Source of the DNA: Carposina sasakii
Taxonomy: Eukaryota > Arthropoda > Insecta > Lepidoptera > Carposinidae
Assembly (NCBI GenBank): GCA_014607495.2
Contig: CP053175.1
Span: forward strand, 5,828,001-5,892,000
Length of the DNA: 64,000 bases
Reading direction: 5' to 3'
The translations under genes were made by a program, and so were the position numbers. Numbering within the stretch: the stretch's first letter is position 1; each line of letters opens with the position of its first letter. This document shows positions 47,401 through 50,639 of this stretch, one piece after another. Under the pieces are notes generated by a model, which searched no databases, had not been told where the DNA came from, and saw only the letters and a list, made by a program, of their open reading frames with translations.

Positions 47401-50400
47401 TTACGTTGACGTGAAAAAATGTTGGTTTACTATGAATTCGTATGTGGTGTAGGCCTGCAGGGGTTCCACCAGAACCAGTTAACTTTTGAAAGGGGTCTAT
47501 GAGGAAAAAGTTTGGGAACCCCTGGTTTAGATTCACAATTCGGTCTACTAGCTAAATAATGTTTTTATAACGGACCAGATTGTTACAGTTTATTTCAGAA
47601 AGTTTGTATTTAAGAAGTGGGACAGGAGGACAGCGTCTGTCGGGTCTACTACTATCAGATAAAATGTTGACCCAGTGTCTGATGGCTTTAGAGCGTGCTA
47701 AAAAATTATACATAAATAAAATGGTACGGCCGTGCCCGCTTTGCCCGAGACTTGCCTCCAGATCTACTCATTTGTTGTAAGAGGCCCCCTGATTACCTAA
47801 TTTGCAATAGCAAAGCCGAAGCAAAGCGATAGCGAAAATTGTACTAGGTATATTCGCCTTGAAATGTCAAAATTCCTTTGAAATTCATTTTACGTAATAC
47901 GAATTTGACAAGCAATCGGCGATGTTTGTACAATTTTCGCTATCGCTTTGCTAGTTGGGTAATAAGGGGGAGGTTTTCTTCGCCATGTAATCAGATTTAT
48001 CATTGACATGTTAATTACCAATATCCACAGGCAACAAACTACTAGTGCGGCCGGTAGTAGAACCGGGAGTAAAGTCCGTCCCCCTATACTTACCGGGCGT
48101 CGCCACACACACGCTCTGGTATGATGTCGACTCGTACCACGTGACGCGCGCTAACGGTGCCGGGAATGTTGACGTCACGCTGCCTAAGGTACGTATGTAT
48201 AGACATAAATATATAGATCACATAGACACAGGTCGGAGTAGGCAAACATTGATATTAATAAGGATATTTCACAGGATTCCGAGTGATTCTGAGAGATTTT
48301 AATAAATAGGTATGATTCGTGTCAAAATAGCTTTACCTACTCCTATATCTAGCCCTTTTCAGCTTGTCCGACTGCCCTTTTCCAAAAACCGAGGTGGCAA
48401 CACTGCTCTAGACTTAAAGTCTAAGCCCATTTACATGTCCCTCTTCTAACACCGCTCTCCAGCGGGAAATAAAATGTTATTCGGATATGGGCCCATTTAG
48501 TCGTGCCCTTTAAGGTATTACGGTCAACTCTGACCGCCGCATTTAAACTTAAATTGAGTCAGGTCTGTCCTTCTGCATCCTTAACATAAATGGCTGAGAC
48601 ATGAAGAGACAGATAGGACTAATCTTAAGTTTAGCTGATGTATTCTAGAATAGAGGAATAAGATGTCATAGAGCGCTAATGTCATACTAACAGCTTCGAT
48701 GCATCATTAGACTTTTCGGTGCCTCACAATTCCAGTCCTTGACACTTAGATTGCATTACTATACATTACAATACCTTACTAATGTAGTACATTACTATAC
48801 ATTACACTAATAGAATCTAAGTGTCAAGGACTGGAATTGTGAGGCACCGAAAAGTCTAATGGTGCATCGAAACTGTTAGTATGACATTAGCACTCTATGT
48901 CTACATCTTATTCCTCTATGGTTCTAGTAAAGCCCCGCATCAGCACAGAACACAAAAGCACAGATAATATAATACTATTCTTATACTTATTTTTCTCCAG
49001 ATTCCAGTATATCAACGCGGAGGCACAATAATCCCTCGTAAGGAGAGAATACGACGTTCGTCAACTCTTATGGCGGATGATCCTTACACACTAGTTGTTG
49101 CTCTTGATGAACAGGTAATATAGCTGTAGGAAACATATTATAAAAATTTATTAATTATTAATTTCTTTAAAATATTTATAATATATAATATCTAATTTTA
49201 GATAAATTTATAAGATACTTCTTCATAATATAATCCGTTAGGATATGGTTGATCGTTTCATCATTAAACATTGTGCTGAGGGATTCAGCTTTGTTTACCG
49301 AGATTTGGCTAGTGTATAGCTATCGGGATGAAAAAAAATAACGTTGCCAAAAACGTAATGTAAGAATAAAAGTTTAAAAGAGATGGTCAAATACGTCACC
49401 CGAGTTAATTGACCCGGTAGCTCAGTTGGTGAGAGCACTGCACGGAATGCGAGAGGGCGTGGGTTCGAGTCCCACTCGGATGATTTTTTTTTCATTTCTT
49501 AAAAATATTTATCATATTATGTAAACAGTTACATACTGGAGATTTTGAATTTAGTACTTCTTTCGGCTAGTCCAAATTCACTGGCCCGACTACGTATTTG
49601 CCTCTTTGTGGTTTTCTTGAGATGCCGATGCTTAATTGCGTTCAGGCTCTTGACGTGAAACTGACGTCGGCCGATTGTGTAACGTTCTTAACAATAACAT
49701 TACGTTGACCAATATGGAAGTAAAATGTAAAAAATGTTCCGTTACCAGAACAAAGCGGAAGGCACCCTGTACATAGACGACGGTGAATCCTACGACTATC
49801 AACACAACAAGTACATCTACGCCAAACTCTCTTACGATGCGCAACAGATGACTTACACGTGAGTATTTATCTATTTATGTACTCTAGAACATTATTAAAA
49901 CACTTTGTCCGCGTGAAAGGGCATTACATTCGTGCGAAGCCGGGGCGGGTATTCTAGTTACACATATAAACCTCCCTCTTGAAAAAACAATATCTATTAA
50001 AAAAAACCGCATTAAAATCCGTTGCGTACTTTTAAAGACTTCCAAAGCTACTTTTTAAAAAATAATATTTAGTGATAGCATGTCTGAATATACACAGCAT
50101 TAATTCAAACTGGGCAAAGCATTTTTTTTATATGCAGAGTCTCTGATTTTATTAATTACCCGACTGCGCCACAAGGAGGGTTATGTTTTTCGAGTGCATG
50201 TTTGTATGTAAATTTCTTTGGCACGGTCTAGGGCCTAAACAGCTTTTTGCATTTGATCTTGAGAGGTATTATTAGATTCATTTTAGTTGTGATACTGGAT
50301 CAAAAAAATTACGCAATCGGGTGTTTTTCTTTACATAAATGAGGTTATTTGATATTGTTTTTCTCTAAATCAAGATGAGATCAAATCTATTATACCGTAA

Positions 50401-50639
50401 ATAAACTATACCTTCTTCCAAACAGATTCATCAACGAAAACGCGAGCTACCCAACCCGATCGTGGCTGGAGCGCATAGTCATTGCCGGCATCAAAACTCC
50501 GCCCAAAACGGCGAAACTAATACAAGGTGACAAACAAACGGCACTGCAAATGACGTTACACAAGGGAAATGACGTGCTTGTGGTGAGGAAACCTGGGGCG
50601 AGTATGGCACACCCTTGGAAAATCACCTTTAGTTACTAG
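14543..50639 (+). CDS. GANAB (GCS2alpha) orthologue: ER glucosidase II alpha subunit, GH31 family (19 coding exons, 926 aa)
   Basis: This enzyme removes the two inner alpha-1,3-linked glucoses from N-glycans in the ER lumen, feeding glycoproteins into and out of the calnexin cycle; it works with a beta subunit that supplies ER retention. The 19 exons listed separately join with matching phases to 926 codons, a normal family length, if one G in exon 13 is discounted. An N-terminal signal peptide ([19 protein letters not shown]) is followed by the family hallmark [13 protein letters not shown]. The catalytic nucleophile is Asp511 in WNDMNEPS (codon 40599-40601) and the acid/base is Asp598 in [32 protein letters not shown] and the C-terminal beta-sandwich are present. 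There is no KDEL-type tail, as expected. Intron 4 is 17 kb of transposons. Most introns carry repeats. Confidence 0.95.
14936..15063 (+). CDS. Glucosidase II alpha exon 2
   Basis: [20 protein letters not shown] onward, part of the N-terminal beta-sandwich. TTTTGCAG acceptor, GTAAGA donor, phase 2 end. Confidence 0.92.
15340..15550 (+). CDS. Glucosidase II alpha exon 3
   Basis: [19 protein letters not shown] to EGNPVEV. Acceptor CTTTCAG, donor GTGAGT, phase 0 end. Confidence 0.92.
16000..16440 (-). repeat. GC-rich LINE 3'-region fragment
   Basis: On the minus strand, ACCGGCGCGTTGTCGCGCGCC and a TGCCCGGACACGGGGGTTGCC-like block parallel 4700-4770 of the Jockey element. It has no coding capacity and its boundaries are approximate. 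Confidence 0.45.
16562..16815 (-). repeat. Lepidopteran 'gcctattgcagtccactgc' repeat, copy 1
   Basis: Contains CAGCAGTGGACTGCAATAGG and CCCAGCGTGGTGACTATGGG. Other copies are at 41262-41450 and 53215-53395. A very common class in moth and butterfly genomes. Confidence 0.75.
17206..17317 (+). CDS. Glucosidase II alpha exon 4
   Basis: [20 protein letters not shown] to DAEQIYG. Acceptor ATTTCAG, donor GTACGT, phase 1 end. The next exon is 17.2 kb away. Confidence 0.92.
17345..17780. repeat. Fragments of lepidopteran interspersed repeats
   Basis: Two copies of an 'ATAAAATTCTCGT...AACTCCTCC' repeat (17352-17470, 17530-17610; a relative near 47222-47330), then 17655-17770, which recurs inverted at about 46285-46400. 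Confidence 0.5.
17867..17977 (+). repeat. 5' LTR of element A
   Basis: Identical to 26701-26810 over 110 bp. Contains AATAAA at about 17931. Confidence 0.85.
18013..19905 (+). CDS. Element A Gag-Pol, 5' part
   Basis: ATG at 18013 (MPIGKIETF). Gag is followed by two CCHC knuckles ([14 protein letters not shown] and [14 protein letters not shown], about 18640-18740), an aspartic protease with [13 protein letters not shown] (near 18925), then RT with RICGDYK and KLDLSHAYQ. The catalytic motif is FQDDICV near 19755-19775, a less usual form of the YxDD box. Gag, protease and RT share one frame with no frameshift. The frame is truncated at 19905 by element B and continues in frame at 24423. Layout matches the K02A2.6-like Gypsy group of animals. 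Confidence 0.88.
19906..20019 (+). repeat. 5' LTR of element B
   Basis: 114 bp, identical by eye to 24304-24417. Confidence 0.9.
20069..21265 (+). CDS. Element B Gag and protease
   Basis: 398 codons from ATG. Gag core, then a first knuckle [14 protein letters not shown] and a second [14 protein letters not shown] (about 20705-20815). An aspartic protease follows with [13 protein letters not shown] (near 20945) and the flap-side [10 protein letters not shown]. It ends at a TAA at 21263-21265. The pol frame is +1 relative to this one; a run of six A at 21252-21257 is where the frames would have to join. No env. Confidence 0.88.
   Translation: MTSLFGILSAFDHKEQTWESYKFRIAQWFIANDINATSDATGEKRRAILLSALSDRTYKLAADLALPKQLHDVPYEDIRRLLDDHFVPKRCGFGERSKFYAATQQQGETFGQWAARLRGLTVHCAFSNVEEALRDRFVMGMVPGPEKDKLFAKEVAGLSLAKAVELAESVRAARAGAAAASGALAAPPADQLFQITQDQADGPRTSAKLSKVQCQVCGYNNHKSSQCRFAKSKCKKCKATGHLGRMCKKLNYVGSGTMDEGDDDDGECFNIRSLKGEPMLETVTILGVRLKFEIDSGSAVTAISEATYKQHFHTIPLSQTRKLLFSYTGDKIVCLGVVPLPICYAERTHILKVYVIQNGGPPILGRDFISIFKLHMLPIQYCTQEDNNAVIVDLQKTV
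21270..24260 (+). CDS. Element B Pol: RT, RNase H, integrase
   Basis: 996 codons, open upstream of 21270 through [31 protein letters not shown], catalytic LLDDVLVTG (about 21797-21820). RNase [17 protein letters not shown], then [20 protein letters not shown] and TDHKPL. Integrase: zinc-binding H-x3-H ... C-x2-C ([13 protein letters not shown]), then the catalytic DDE residues in [15 protein letters not shown] and the Glu of [11 protein letters not shown]-terminal acidic and proline-rich tail follows. No stop codons, so it appears intact apart from the frame step to gag. Confidence 0.9.
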   Translation: MFSDQLGLFNKYSINLQLKEDAKPVFIRARPIAFALRDKIDKEIDRLVSLGVLKPVEHARYASPIVPVLKKNGSIRICADYSTGVNKQLLIDHYPLPTVTELFSKLHGGQQFSKLDLSNAYNQFALNNESQEITCINTHRGLFKYTRMVFGLASAPAIFQRAMETLVGGLPGTLCLLDDVLVTGHNRAEHLDRLSAVLHKLQDAGLTLQKDKCEFFKDEINYLGYVINKNGLKKSSQKIEAIVSAPVPGSVKDLQSFLGLVNYYRNFVPRASTILSPLYDLLKKGVEWSWTDKHDESFRKIKKCLASEQVLTHFNRDAHIILTVDASSCGLGAILSQIEPDGCEKPIAFASRTLNAAEKRYSQIQKEATAIIFGVKRYHQYLYGRATPFTLRTDHKPLLSIFGHNRGVPEVTANRLQRYALFLAGYNYQIEFVRSADNSADYLSRASLPASDGARACGDDDALEPLDRASYMHFVIDGTLPVTLQQIRDETSKDPILIKVKNFIINGWPKHVMQIDLKPYHLCRLQLSDENGCLMRGHKLIIPKTLQQMILSELHRSHLGIVKTKAEARSRFWFPGIDAMIEHMVGSCDVCIQLRPSPARAPLARWQYPPEPFYRLHIDFLGPINGVSYLVVVDAYSKWIEVYNMKGSTTTTSTIQKMYDFFSRHGVPNTIVSDNGVSFTSNEFKTFCTANGISHVTSPAYHPASNGQAESYVRVVKKGIKSSLLRNRGVQSSNNELLKYLFDYRNSIHSATGVSPAELVYGRKLRTRLDLLKTNHSNKSLPSSISIPNDKNICKQSSRIKPQESNPNIIYFSPGDQVLFKKYYSNSKFTWLRGIIVSKLGKVTYTVRDLSTQLCVKKHKNQIVLFKGTDYYSDKTSSWDIDVDEDDDSLSTEQPSLPLPTSSEPAANAEGEQEPPVLATLPAPVTLTPPVELATPAPVTPPPAATGDVTEDDDDEYLEALPGPSTEPVSEVPQSEENAISRTKRNRPKINYKLYF
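24304..24417 (+). repeat. 3' LTR of element B
   Basis: Ends CCTAACA and is followed by the target duplication GTTAT. Confidence 0.9.
24423..26534 (+). CDS. Element A Pol, 3' part: RNase H and integrase
   Basis: Continues the RT connection region ([15 protein letters not shown]) in the frame left at 19905. RNase [45 protein letters not shown]. Integrase: [11 protein letters not shown] and CRECGAC zinc residues, [15 protein letters not shown], and [12 protein letters not shown] supplying the Glu. Ends with LRSRNKNM and a TAA at 26532-26534. GC-rich segments alternate with AT-rich ones, as in gag. Confidence 0.88.
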   Translation, partial: RIDKNGLHTDNKKVEAIVVAPIPENVTQLKSFLGLVNFYSKFCKNISDILRPLYNLLKKGTKWNWSHECDCSFNQIKRVLSSKPVLAHYEPGLPLVLSVDSSAYGLGAVLTHRYPDGSERPVACASRTLNAAEVNYSQLDKEALAIVFGITKHHQYLYGRHFYLRSDHRPLSYIFGKNKGIPQTAASRLQRYAIKIAAYNFDIEFVPSSRNCFADALSRLPLRTLKDKNKFAVSYLNFVEDKIPITFHEIRNETRKDPLLNKIIGYLKFGWPDRVENDIEKIYYHKKENLFLEHDCLVWGYRVIIPTRLRKQLLEELHNGHIGVVKMKQVARNYMWWERIDADIERACRECGACSAQRAQPPPAPLHSWEWPAEPWARLNVDFLGPYKNVYYLVIIDAHSKWLEVEAVSSTSAKAVISCFRKIFSRFGLPKCIVSDNGPPFSSNEYLNYLNLNGIKRVLVAPYHPSSNGAAENSVKTIKQVLKKATVENEDCQKALCRFLFTYRNTEHCTTEKEPAVALLGRRLRGRLDLLRPDRAELVRGRQRAQEERRGGRLREAEAGDAVLVRNYADKDVKWKDGVVVKRTGPVSYVVKTNDECVQKRHIDQLLNKNVRGSRHSLSLVSRADEPVITKDTAEQVDNQIVKYDDAGGWSTPSGMSPSCSVASSSPRDSEELALVPFAHSHDKDKSKYPPFTMTLRSRNKNM
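26701..26810 (+). repeat. 3' LTR of element A
   Basis: Lacks the final A of the 5' copy. Followed by TGGCGAATAG. Confidence 0.85.
26811..27747. other. Intron 4 sequence, unassigned
   Basis: AT-rich, with short TA-rich stretches (27119-27190). No gene and no repeat shared within the window seen. Confidence 0.4.
27748..28077 (+). repeat. Lepidopteran repeat P, copy 2
   Basis: GGACGCCCGCGACTCTGTCC to GATCCGTTACATT. Interrupted near its 3' end by MITE M copy 2. Confidence 0.7.
28069..28447. mobile_element. MITE M, copy 2 (inverted relative to copy 1)
   Basis: Starts CAGAATGATTTTTGGTCGTC after TA and ends near GGCCACAAAAAAAACATCCT. It matches the reverse complement of 12652-13025 along its length, but the right end is degraded. 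Confidence 0.7.
28580..28755 (+). repeat. Repeat shared with 35880-36040 (inverted)
   Basis: Both contain CAAAATTCAACATGGCGGCT (or its complement) and TTTTGACAGGC. About 160 bp, 85% similar by eye. Confidence 0.55.
28882..29140. mobile_element. MITE with about 95-bp inverted repeats
   Basis: The left arm begins CCGGTGTAACAAAAAGGGTA and the right arm (reverse complement) CAGGATGTAACAAAAAGGGTA-like. Both continue through TAAGCGAAAAGCTAT and GAACCTATCCACAAAATTTG. Foldback structure, no ORF. Confidence 0.75.
29252..29517. mobile_element. Foldback MITE
   Basis: Arms of about 100 bp: AATTTGTGATTATCTTTTGT (left) is inverted at 29475-29500, and AAAGAAACAACTTTC is inverted near 29440-29460. No ORF. 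Confidence 0.7.
29539..29960 (+). repeat. Left terminal inverted repeat of composite element
   Basis: Matches the reverse complement of 33680-34089, with small indels. Includes ATATTAAGGGGTTGCAGCCC and GTGCCTATTATTGTAC. Confidence 0.8.
30257..30276. repeat. Short perfect hairpin
   Basis: CCTACGCT and AGCGTAGG are separated by AAT, upstream of the ISL2EU-type transposase. Confidence 0.4.
30559..30690 (+). CDS. ISL2EU-type transposase exon 1
   Basis: 44 codons ending [10 protein letters not shown] before GTTAGTAAG. Phase 0 to exon 2. Confidence 0.6.
30891..31592 (+). CDS. ISL2EU-type transposase exon 2, N-terminal frame
   Basis: Ends prematurely (FEDCEQ-stop) at the deletion junction. Confidence 0.65.
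   Translation, partial: VIFNNIMTVCHRCWQRANNDVNRQDLPDENVVVDVNNPAEGAQPNEIFVPEYVRAPNSSRTCLYRHCRNLDLRRIPASIRLFAICNYSLYFPPSTRLCQDHLSNIIWDELLDNVNVTNYFNAELVSDMTTMLIRGMNAPRLSFDSVTGLDAHELHFWTGLTIEQFNSMLLETPSLAERHRHPRRVLGAYMTKLRTGESNERLATLFGMSRRTFEDHLKIARECLTQDFEDCEQ
31573..32580 (+). CDS. ISL2EU-type transposase, catalytic C-terminal frame
   Basis: About 334 codons, uninterrupted, with two of three catalytic acidic residues and a SWIM-like zinc motif. The start at 31573 is only the first ATG, not a natural N-terminus. Confidence 0.7.
   Translation: MKIVSSDGYIIDVLGPFRATTSDATIMQSIMNEENPLHWFLNSGDVFIVDRGFRDSIGVIQSCGYEVHMPPTKDRTASQLTTEQANKSRLVTICRWVVEAVNGKFKNRFRLLRQTYFNRALSHMFCDFKIAAAIINAYYRVAVDNRFAAEIVNIIHSRINMSNHLHDYVHMKNLNRQRVPFEAMQANIPNFEDFPRLSEDEVFLFALGSYHIKLAKSYCAEHLRDGLYNIELYRDNELNNLPRCNILLNNVWLVRVRIQSRHVRSRIYYSYILIDRDLTDRHAIAHWYCTCLTGNRTVGSCAHIISIVWYMGLGRHIDFNAPAQMLDNIVIDDLM
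32581..33038. other. Between the two convergent transposase fragments
   Basis: AT-rich. AATAAA at about 32790 and 32830 could end the plus-strand transcript. No inverted repeats marking an inner element were found. Confidence 0.4.
33039..33623 (-). pseudogene. Mariner-like (DDE_3) transposase, C-terminal half
   Basis: About 190 codons from [15 protein letters not shown] to HFEQLL-stop. Diagnostic blocks are [12 protein letters not shown] (first Asp region), [12 protein letters not shown] (second Asp) and [20 protein letters not shown] (third acidic position, Asp). The N-terminal helix-turn-helix half is missing; the coding part begins only about 60 bp inside the right terminal inverted repeat. 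Non-functional. It is the presumed original owner of the inverted repeats. Confidence 0.85.
33680..34089 (-). repeat. Right terminal inverted repeat of composite element
   Basis: Reverse complement of 29539-29960; ends CGCCCATATCACACTG before TA. Confidence 0.8.
34120..34385 (+). repeat. 3'-end fragment of a LINE (same family as 7640-7915)
   Basis: Encodes [15 protein letters not shown] and [13 protein letters not shown], ending ADPK-stop at about 34355. RTE-like by recall; uncertain. Confidence 0.6.
34385..34499 (-). repeat. tRNA-derived SINE (family 1), copy 1
   Basis: On the minus strand: GATTGGTTTAGTTAGTAGT (A-box-like), CCTGCCTGCGACGCC, GGTTCGAATCC (B box), then an ATATCGAT tail with CCGAGTCAT. 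The second copy, at 40745-40895, is on the plus strand. Confidence 0.75.
34527..34671 (+). CDS. Glucosidase II alpha exon 5
   Basis: [13 protein letters not shown] to PVIYSHG. Acceptor CCTGCAG, donor GTATGT, phase 2 end. Confidence 0.92.
34690..34760 (+). repeat. tRNA-like repeat (family 3), fragment
   Basis: GGTGAGAGCACTGCACGGAA, then GGGTTCGAGTCCC, only 20 bp beyond the exon 5 donor. The 5' half of the tRNA-like head is missing. Fuller relatives are at 45425-45505 (-) and 49413-49485 (+). Confidence 0.6.
34973..35610 (+). pseudogene. LINE reverse transcriptase, C-terminal fragment
   Basis: Open from 34926 to a stop at 35556-35558; LINE-like sequence starts near 34973 ([20 protein letters not shown]). 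It continues with [31 protein letters not shown], a FNRIHFGKC block and [16 protein letters not shown]. These are the thumb and C-terminal blocks of insect non-LTR RTs. The catalytic palm is absent, so it is a 5'-truncated copy; the 3' sequence ends near a short A-run at 35617. It lies sense in glucosidase intron 5. Confidence 0.75.
35880..36040 (-). repeat. Inverted relative of 28580-28755
   Basis: Contains AGCCGCCATGTTGAATTTTG and GACCTGCGAAACACGATAT. Confidence 0.55.
36138..36275 (+). CDS. Glucosidase II alpha exon 6
   Basis: [20 protein letters not shown] to KRVDAR. Acceptor TCCACAG, donor GTAAGA. Confidence 0.92.
36366..36715 (+). repeat. tRNA-derived SINE (family 2)
   Basis: The head GTGATAGCCCAGTGGTTAAG is A-box-like and AAGTTCGATCCC is the B box. 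The body contains CGGTCGTGTCGGTTTTCCGT and CAATCTCCGTAGAGATTGGT, ending ATCATCATC. Single copy in this window. Confidence 0.65.
37105..37425 (-). repeat. Lepidopteran repeat P, copy 3
   Basis: Contains GTAACGGATCGCTGTCTGTA and ends CGGGCGTCCACTAG. Uninterrupted by MITE M. Confidence 0.7.
37560..38230 (+). repeat. Repeat shared with 44095-44345 (inverted)
   Basis: AAGAAGGGGCTGGGCCAATG near 37570 and CTTCTTCCGCGCGGAAT near 38010 both recur, inverted, at 44095-44345. The internal part (37640-37980) is present only here. Confidence 0.5.
38307..38415 (+). CDS. Glucosidase II alpha exon 7
   Basis: [20 protein letters not shown] to TPLPP. Acceptor TTTCAG, donor GTCAGT, phase 0 end. Confidence 0.92.
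38784..38806. repeat. (TATG)n microsatellite
   Basis: About six TATG units preceding an interspersed repeat. Confidence 0.7.
38820..39222 (+). repeat. Lepidopteran 'GGGTTCCGTA' repeat
   Basis: GGGTTCCGTATCTTAAAAG, then CACTTTGTTGTCCGTCCGTC, GACCCTTTTTCTCAGGAACG, CTACTGTCCCTTGGAGCTGT and CTACAGGGTACTTCTCGTGA; ends GTACTTGGCCGG. A very widespread non-coding repeat in Lepidoptera. It ends 25-30 bp before the exon 8 acceptor. Confidence 0.75.
39246..39385 (+). CDS. Glucosidase II alpha exon 8
   Basis: [20 protein letters not shown] to YTDRKK; includes [12 protein letters not shown], the GH31 block with an acidic substrate-binding residue. Donor GTGAGT. Confidence 0.92.
39498..39715 (-). repeat. 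Partial MITE M, copy 3
   Basis: Shares CTCAACTTTGGACCCTAATA and ends GACCAAAAAACACCCTGTA; its other half is degraded. Confidence 0.55.
39979..40166 (+). CDS. Glucosidase II alpha exon 9
   Basis: [19 protein letters not shown] to [20 protein letters not shown] is the conserved strand before the catalytic loop. Acceptor CCTCAG, donor GTGAGT. Confidence 0.92.
40474..40616 (+). CDS. Glucosidase II alpha exon 10 (catalytic nucleophile)
   Basis: [16 protein letters not shown] to FWNDMNEPS. The Asp codon 40599-40601 is the GH31 nucleophile. Donor GTGAGT. Confidence 0.94.
40745..40895 (+). repeat. tRNA-derived SINE (family 1), copy 2
   Basis: GATTGGTGTAGTAGGTAGTG, CCTGCCTGCGACGCC, GGTTCGAATCCC, then the CGATGTTTGTTTCCGAGTC tail. 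Confidence 0.75.
41145..41242 (+). CDS. Glucosidase II alpha exon 11
   Basis: [16 protein letters not shown], then [13 protein letters not shown], then WEHR. The middle piece is longer than I recall in vertebrate and fly proteins. Acceptor TGACAG, donor GTAAAT. Confidence 0.9.
41262..41450 (+). repeat. Lepidopteran 'gcctattgcagtccactgc' repeat, copy 2
   Basis: Begins with a (CAT)n tract, then GCCTATTGCAGTCCACTGCT. 20 bp after the exon 11 donor. Confidence 0.75.
42415..42580 (+). repeat. LTR-like direct repeat, copy 1
   Basis: TGTGGGGGTGGTGAAAAGGG to CAGCTACA; about 80% similar to 43000-43168. Shares AAGAAACTTCGATATCGCGTT and GGTTCTCTCCTGCATC. Confidence 0.6.
43000..43168 (+). repeat. LTR-like direct repeat, copy 2
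   Basis: TGTGGGGTTGGTGAAAAGGG to CGGCTACA, followed by TTTGGTCCACC, which could be a primer-binding site. With copy 1 it forms a 754-bp structure like a terminal-repeat-in-miniature or a recombined BEL/Pao element. Inference only. Confidence 0.5.
43910..44032 (+). CDS. Glucosidase II alpha exon 12
   Basis: [20 protein letters not shown] to FAGTQR; includes [15 protein letters not shown]. Acceptor CTTTCAG, donor GTAGTT. Confidence 0.92.
44095..44345 (-). repeat. Inverted relative of 37560-38230
   Basis: ATTCCGCGCGGAAGAAG and CCTTGGCCCAGCCCCTTCTT. Confidence 0.5.
44736..44925. mobile_element. hAT-type MITE, copy 1, beside exon 13
   Basis: CAGTGGTTCCCAAAGTGGTC at the left, GGGTGGGAATCCCTTG at the right; 190 bp, homologous to 47343-47524. 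Flanks GTTTAAAC and GTTTAATC are an imperfect 8-bp duplication. It ends about 25 bp before the exon 13 acceptor. Confidence 0.75.
44951..45117 (+). CDS. Glucosidase II alpha exon 13 (acid/base) with +1 frameshift
   Basis: Starts [14 protein letters not shown], in which the Asp is the GH31 acid/base, and continues [14 protein letters not shown]. After the G6 run at 45086-45091 the conserved ELMTRWYQ is in the +1 frame. One G fewer gives 166 nt and the phase exon 14 needs. As written the frame is broken unless an alternative donor (CAG|GTGGTA at 45107) is used, which would lose ELMTRWYQ. Confidence 0.88.
45180..45305. repeat. Diverged relative of the foldback MITE at 48655-48925
   Basis: GATAAGATATCGTAGAGTGC and TACCTCACAGTTCCATTAGA parallel one arm of that element. 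Confidence 0.45.
45425..45505 (-). repeat. tRNA-like repeat (family 3), full head
   Basis: On the minus strand: GACCCGGTGGCTCAGTGGTG, GAGCGCTGGCACGCGGAATG, GGGTTCGATTCCC, ending ACCCGGGT, which pairs with the first bases like an acceptor stem. The anticodon arm does not pair properly, so it is a SINE head, not a tRNA gene. Flanks are shared with 49130-49500. Confidence 0.65.
45883..46019 (+). CDS. Glucosidase II alpha exon 14
   Basis: [20 protein letters not shown] to ALLDFW. Acceptor TGCCAG, donor GTGAGT. Its last 25 bases and the donor are duplicated 100 bp downstream. Confidence 0.92.
45995..46215 (+). repeat. 100-bp tandem duplication spanning the exon 14 donor
   Basis: GACGATATGCGCTGCTTGAC at 45995 recurs as GACGATATGCGTTGCTTGAC at 46095, each followed by TT(C/T)TGGTGAGT. 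The following TAAATATTGTAA(G/A)GAAC and GCCATCTAT also recur. Confidence 0.8.
46285..46400 (-). repeat. Inverted relative of 17655-17770
   Basis: Contains TTTATGGCCACCAACGTG and AGATTTCGT-type blocks on the opposite strand. Confidence 0.45.
47099..47211 (+). CDS. Glucosidase II alpha exon 15
   Basis: [20 protein letters not shown] to IDYEYLLG. Acceptor TGTCCAG, donor GTAAGA. Confidence 0.92.
47343..47524. mobile_element. hAT-type MITE, copy 2, with perfect 8-bp duplication
   Basis: 182 bp, CAGTGGTTCCCAAAGTGGTC to TTTGGGAACCCCTG, flanked by GTTTAGAT at 47335-47342 and 47525-47532. Confidence 0.9.
47763..47970. repeat. Foldback repeat
   Basis: GCAATAGCAAAGC...GCGATAGCGAAAATTGTAC is inverted as GTACAATTTTCGCTATCGC near 47929-47947; relatives at 50735-50890. 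Confidence 0.5.
48031..48188 (+). CDS. Glucosidase II alpha exon 16
   Basis: [20 protein letters not shown] to VDVTLPK. Acceptor TCCACAG, donor GTACGT, phase 0 end. Confidence 0.92.
48527..48645. repeat. Half copy of the TGACNGTCACAC MITE
   Basis: Shares AGACAGATAGGACTAAT and the TTAAGTTTA stretch with 52689-52858. Confidence 0.45.
48655..48925. mobile_element. Foldback MITE with about 115-bp arms
   Basis: GTGCCTCACAATTCCAGTCC (left, 48720-48739) is inverted as GGACTGGAATTGTGAGGCAC (right, 48827-48846). The arms extend to AGAGGAATAAGAT and its complement. Confidence 0.8.
49001..49114 (+). CDS. Glucosidase II alpha exon 17
   Basis: [20 protein letters not shown] to VALDEQ; the GGTIIPR strand is a GH31 C-domain hallmark. 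Confidence 0.92.
49413..49485 (+). repeat. tRNA-like repeat (family 3)
   Basis: GACCCGGTAGCTCAGTTGGT, GGGTTCGAGTCCCAC. See 45425-45505. Confidence 0.65.
49749..49858 (+). CDS. Glucosidase II alpha exon 18
   Basis: [20 protein letters not shown] to QQMTYT. Acceptor TTACCAG, donor GTGAGT. Confidence 0.92.
49905..50050 (+). repeat. GCGGCCGCCCACG-family repeat, copy 2
   Basis: TTTGTCCGCGTGAAAGGGCA onward; 5' end truncated. Confidence 0.6.
50426..50639 (+). CDS. Glucosidase II alpha exon 19 (terminal)
   Basis: [20 protein letters not shown] to WKITFSY, TAG at 50637-50639. AATAAA strings at about 50979 and 51455 are candidate polyadenylation signals. Confidence 0.93.

Noticed and set aside
49413..49485. 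Genuine tRNA gene
   Set aside because: D and T arms are good but the anticodon arm does not pair as a 5-bp stem, and relatives with shared flanks occur at 45425 and 34690, so it is a SINE head.
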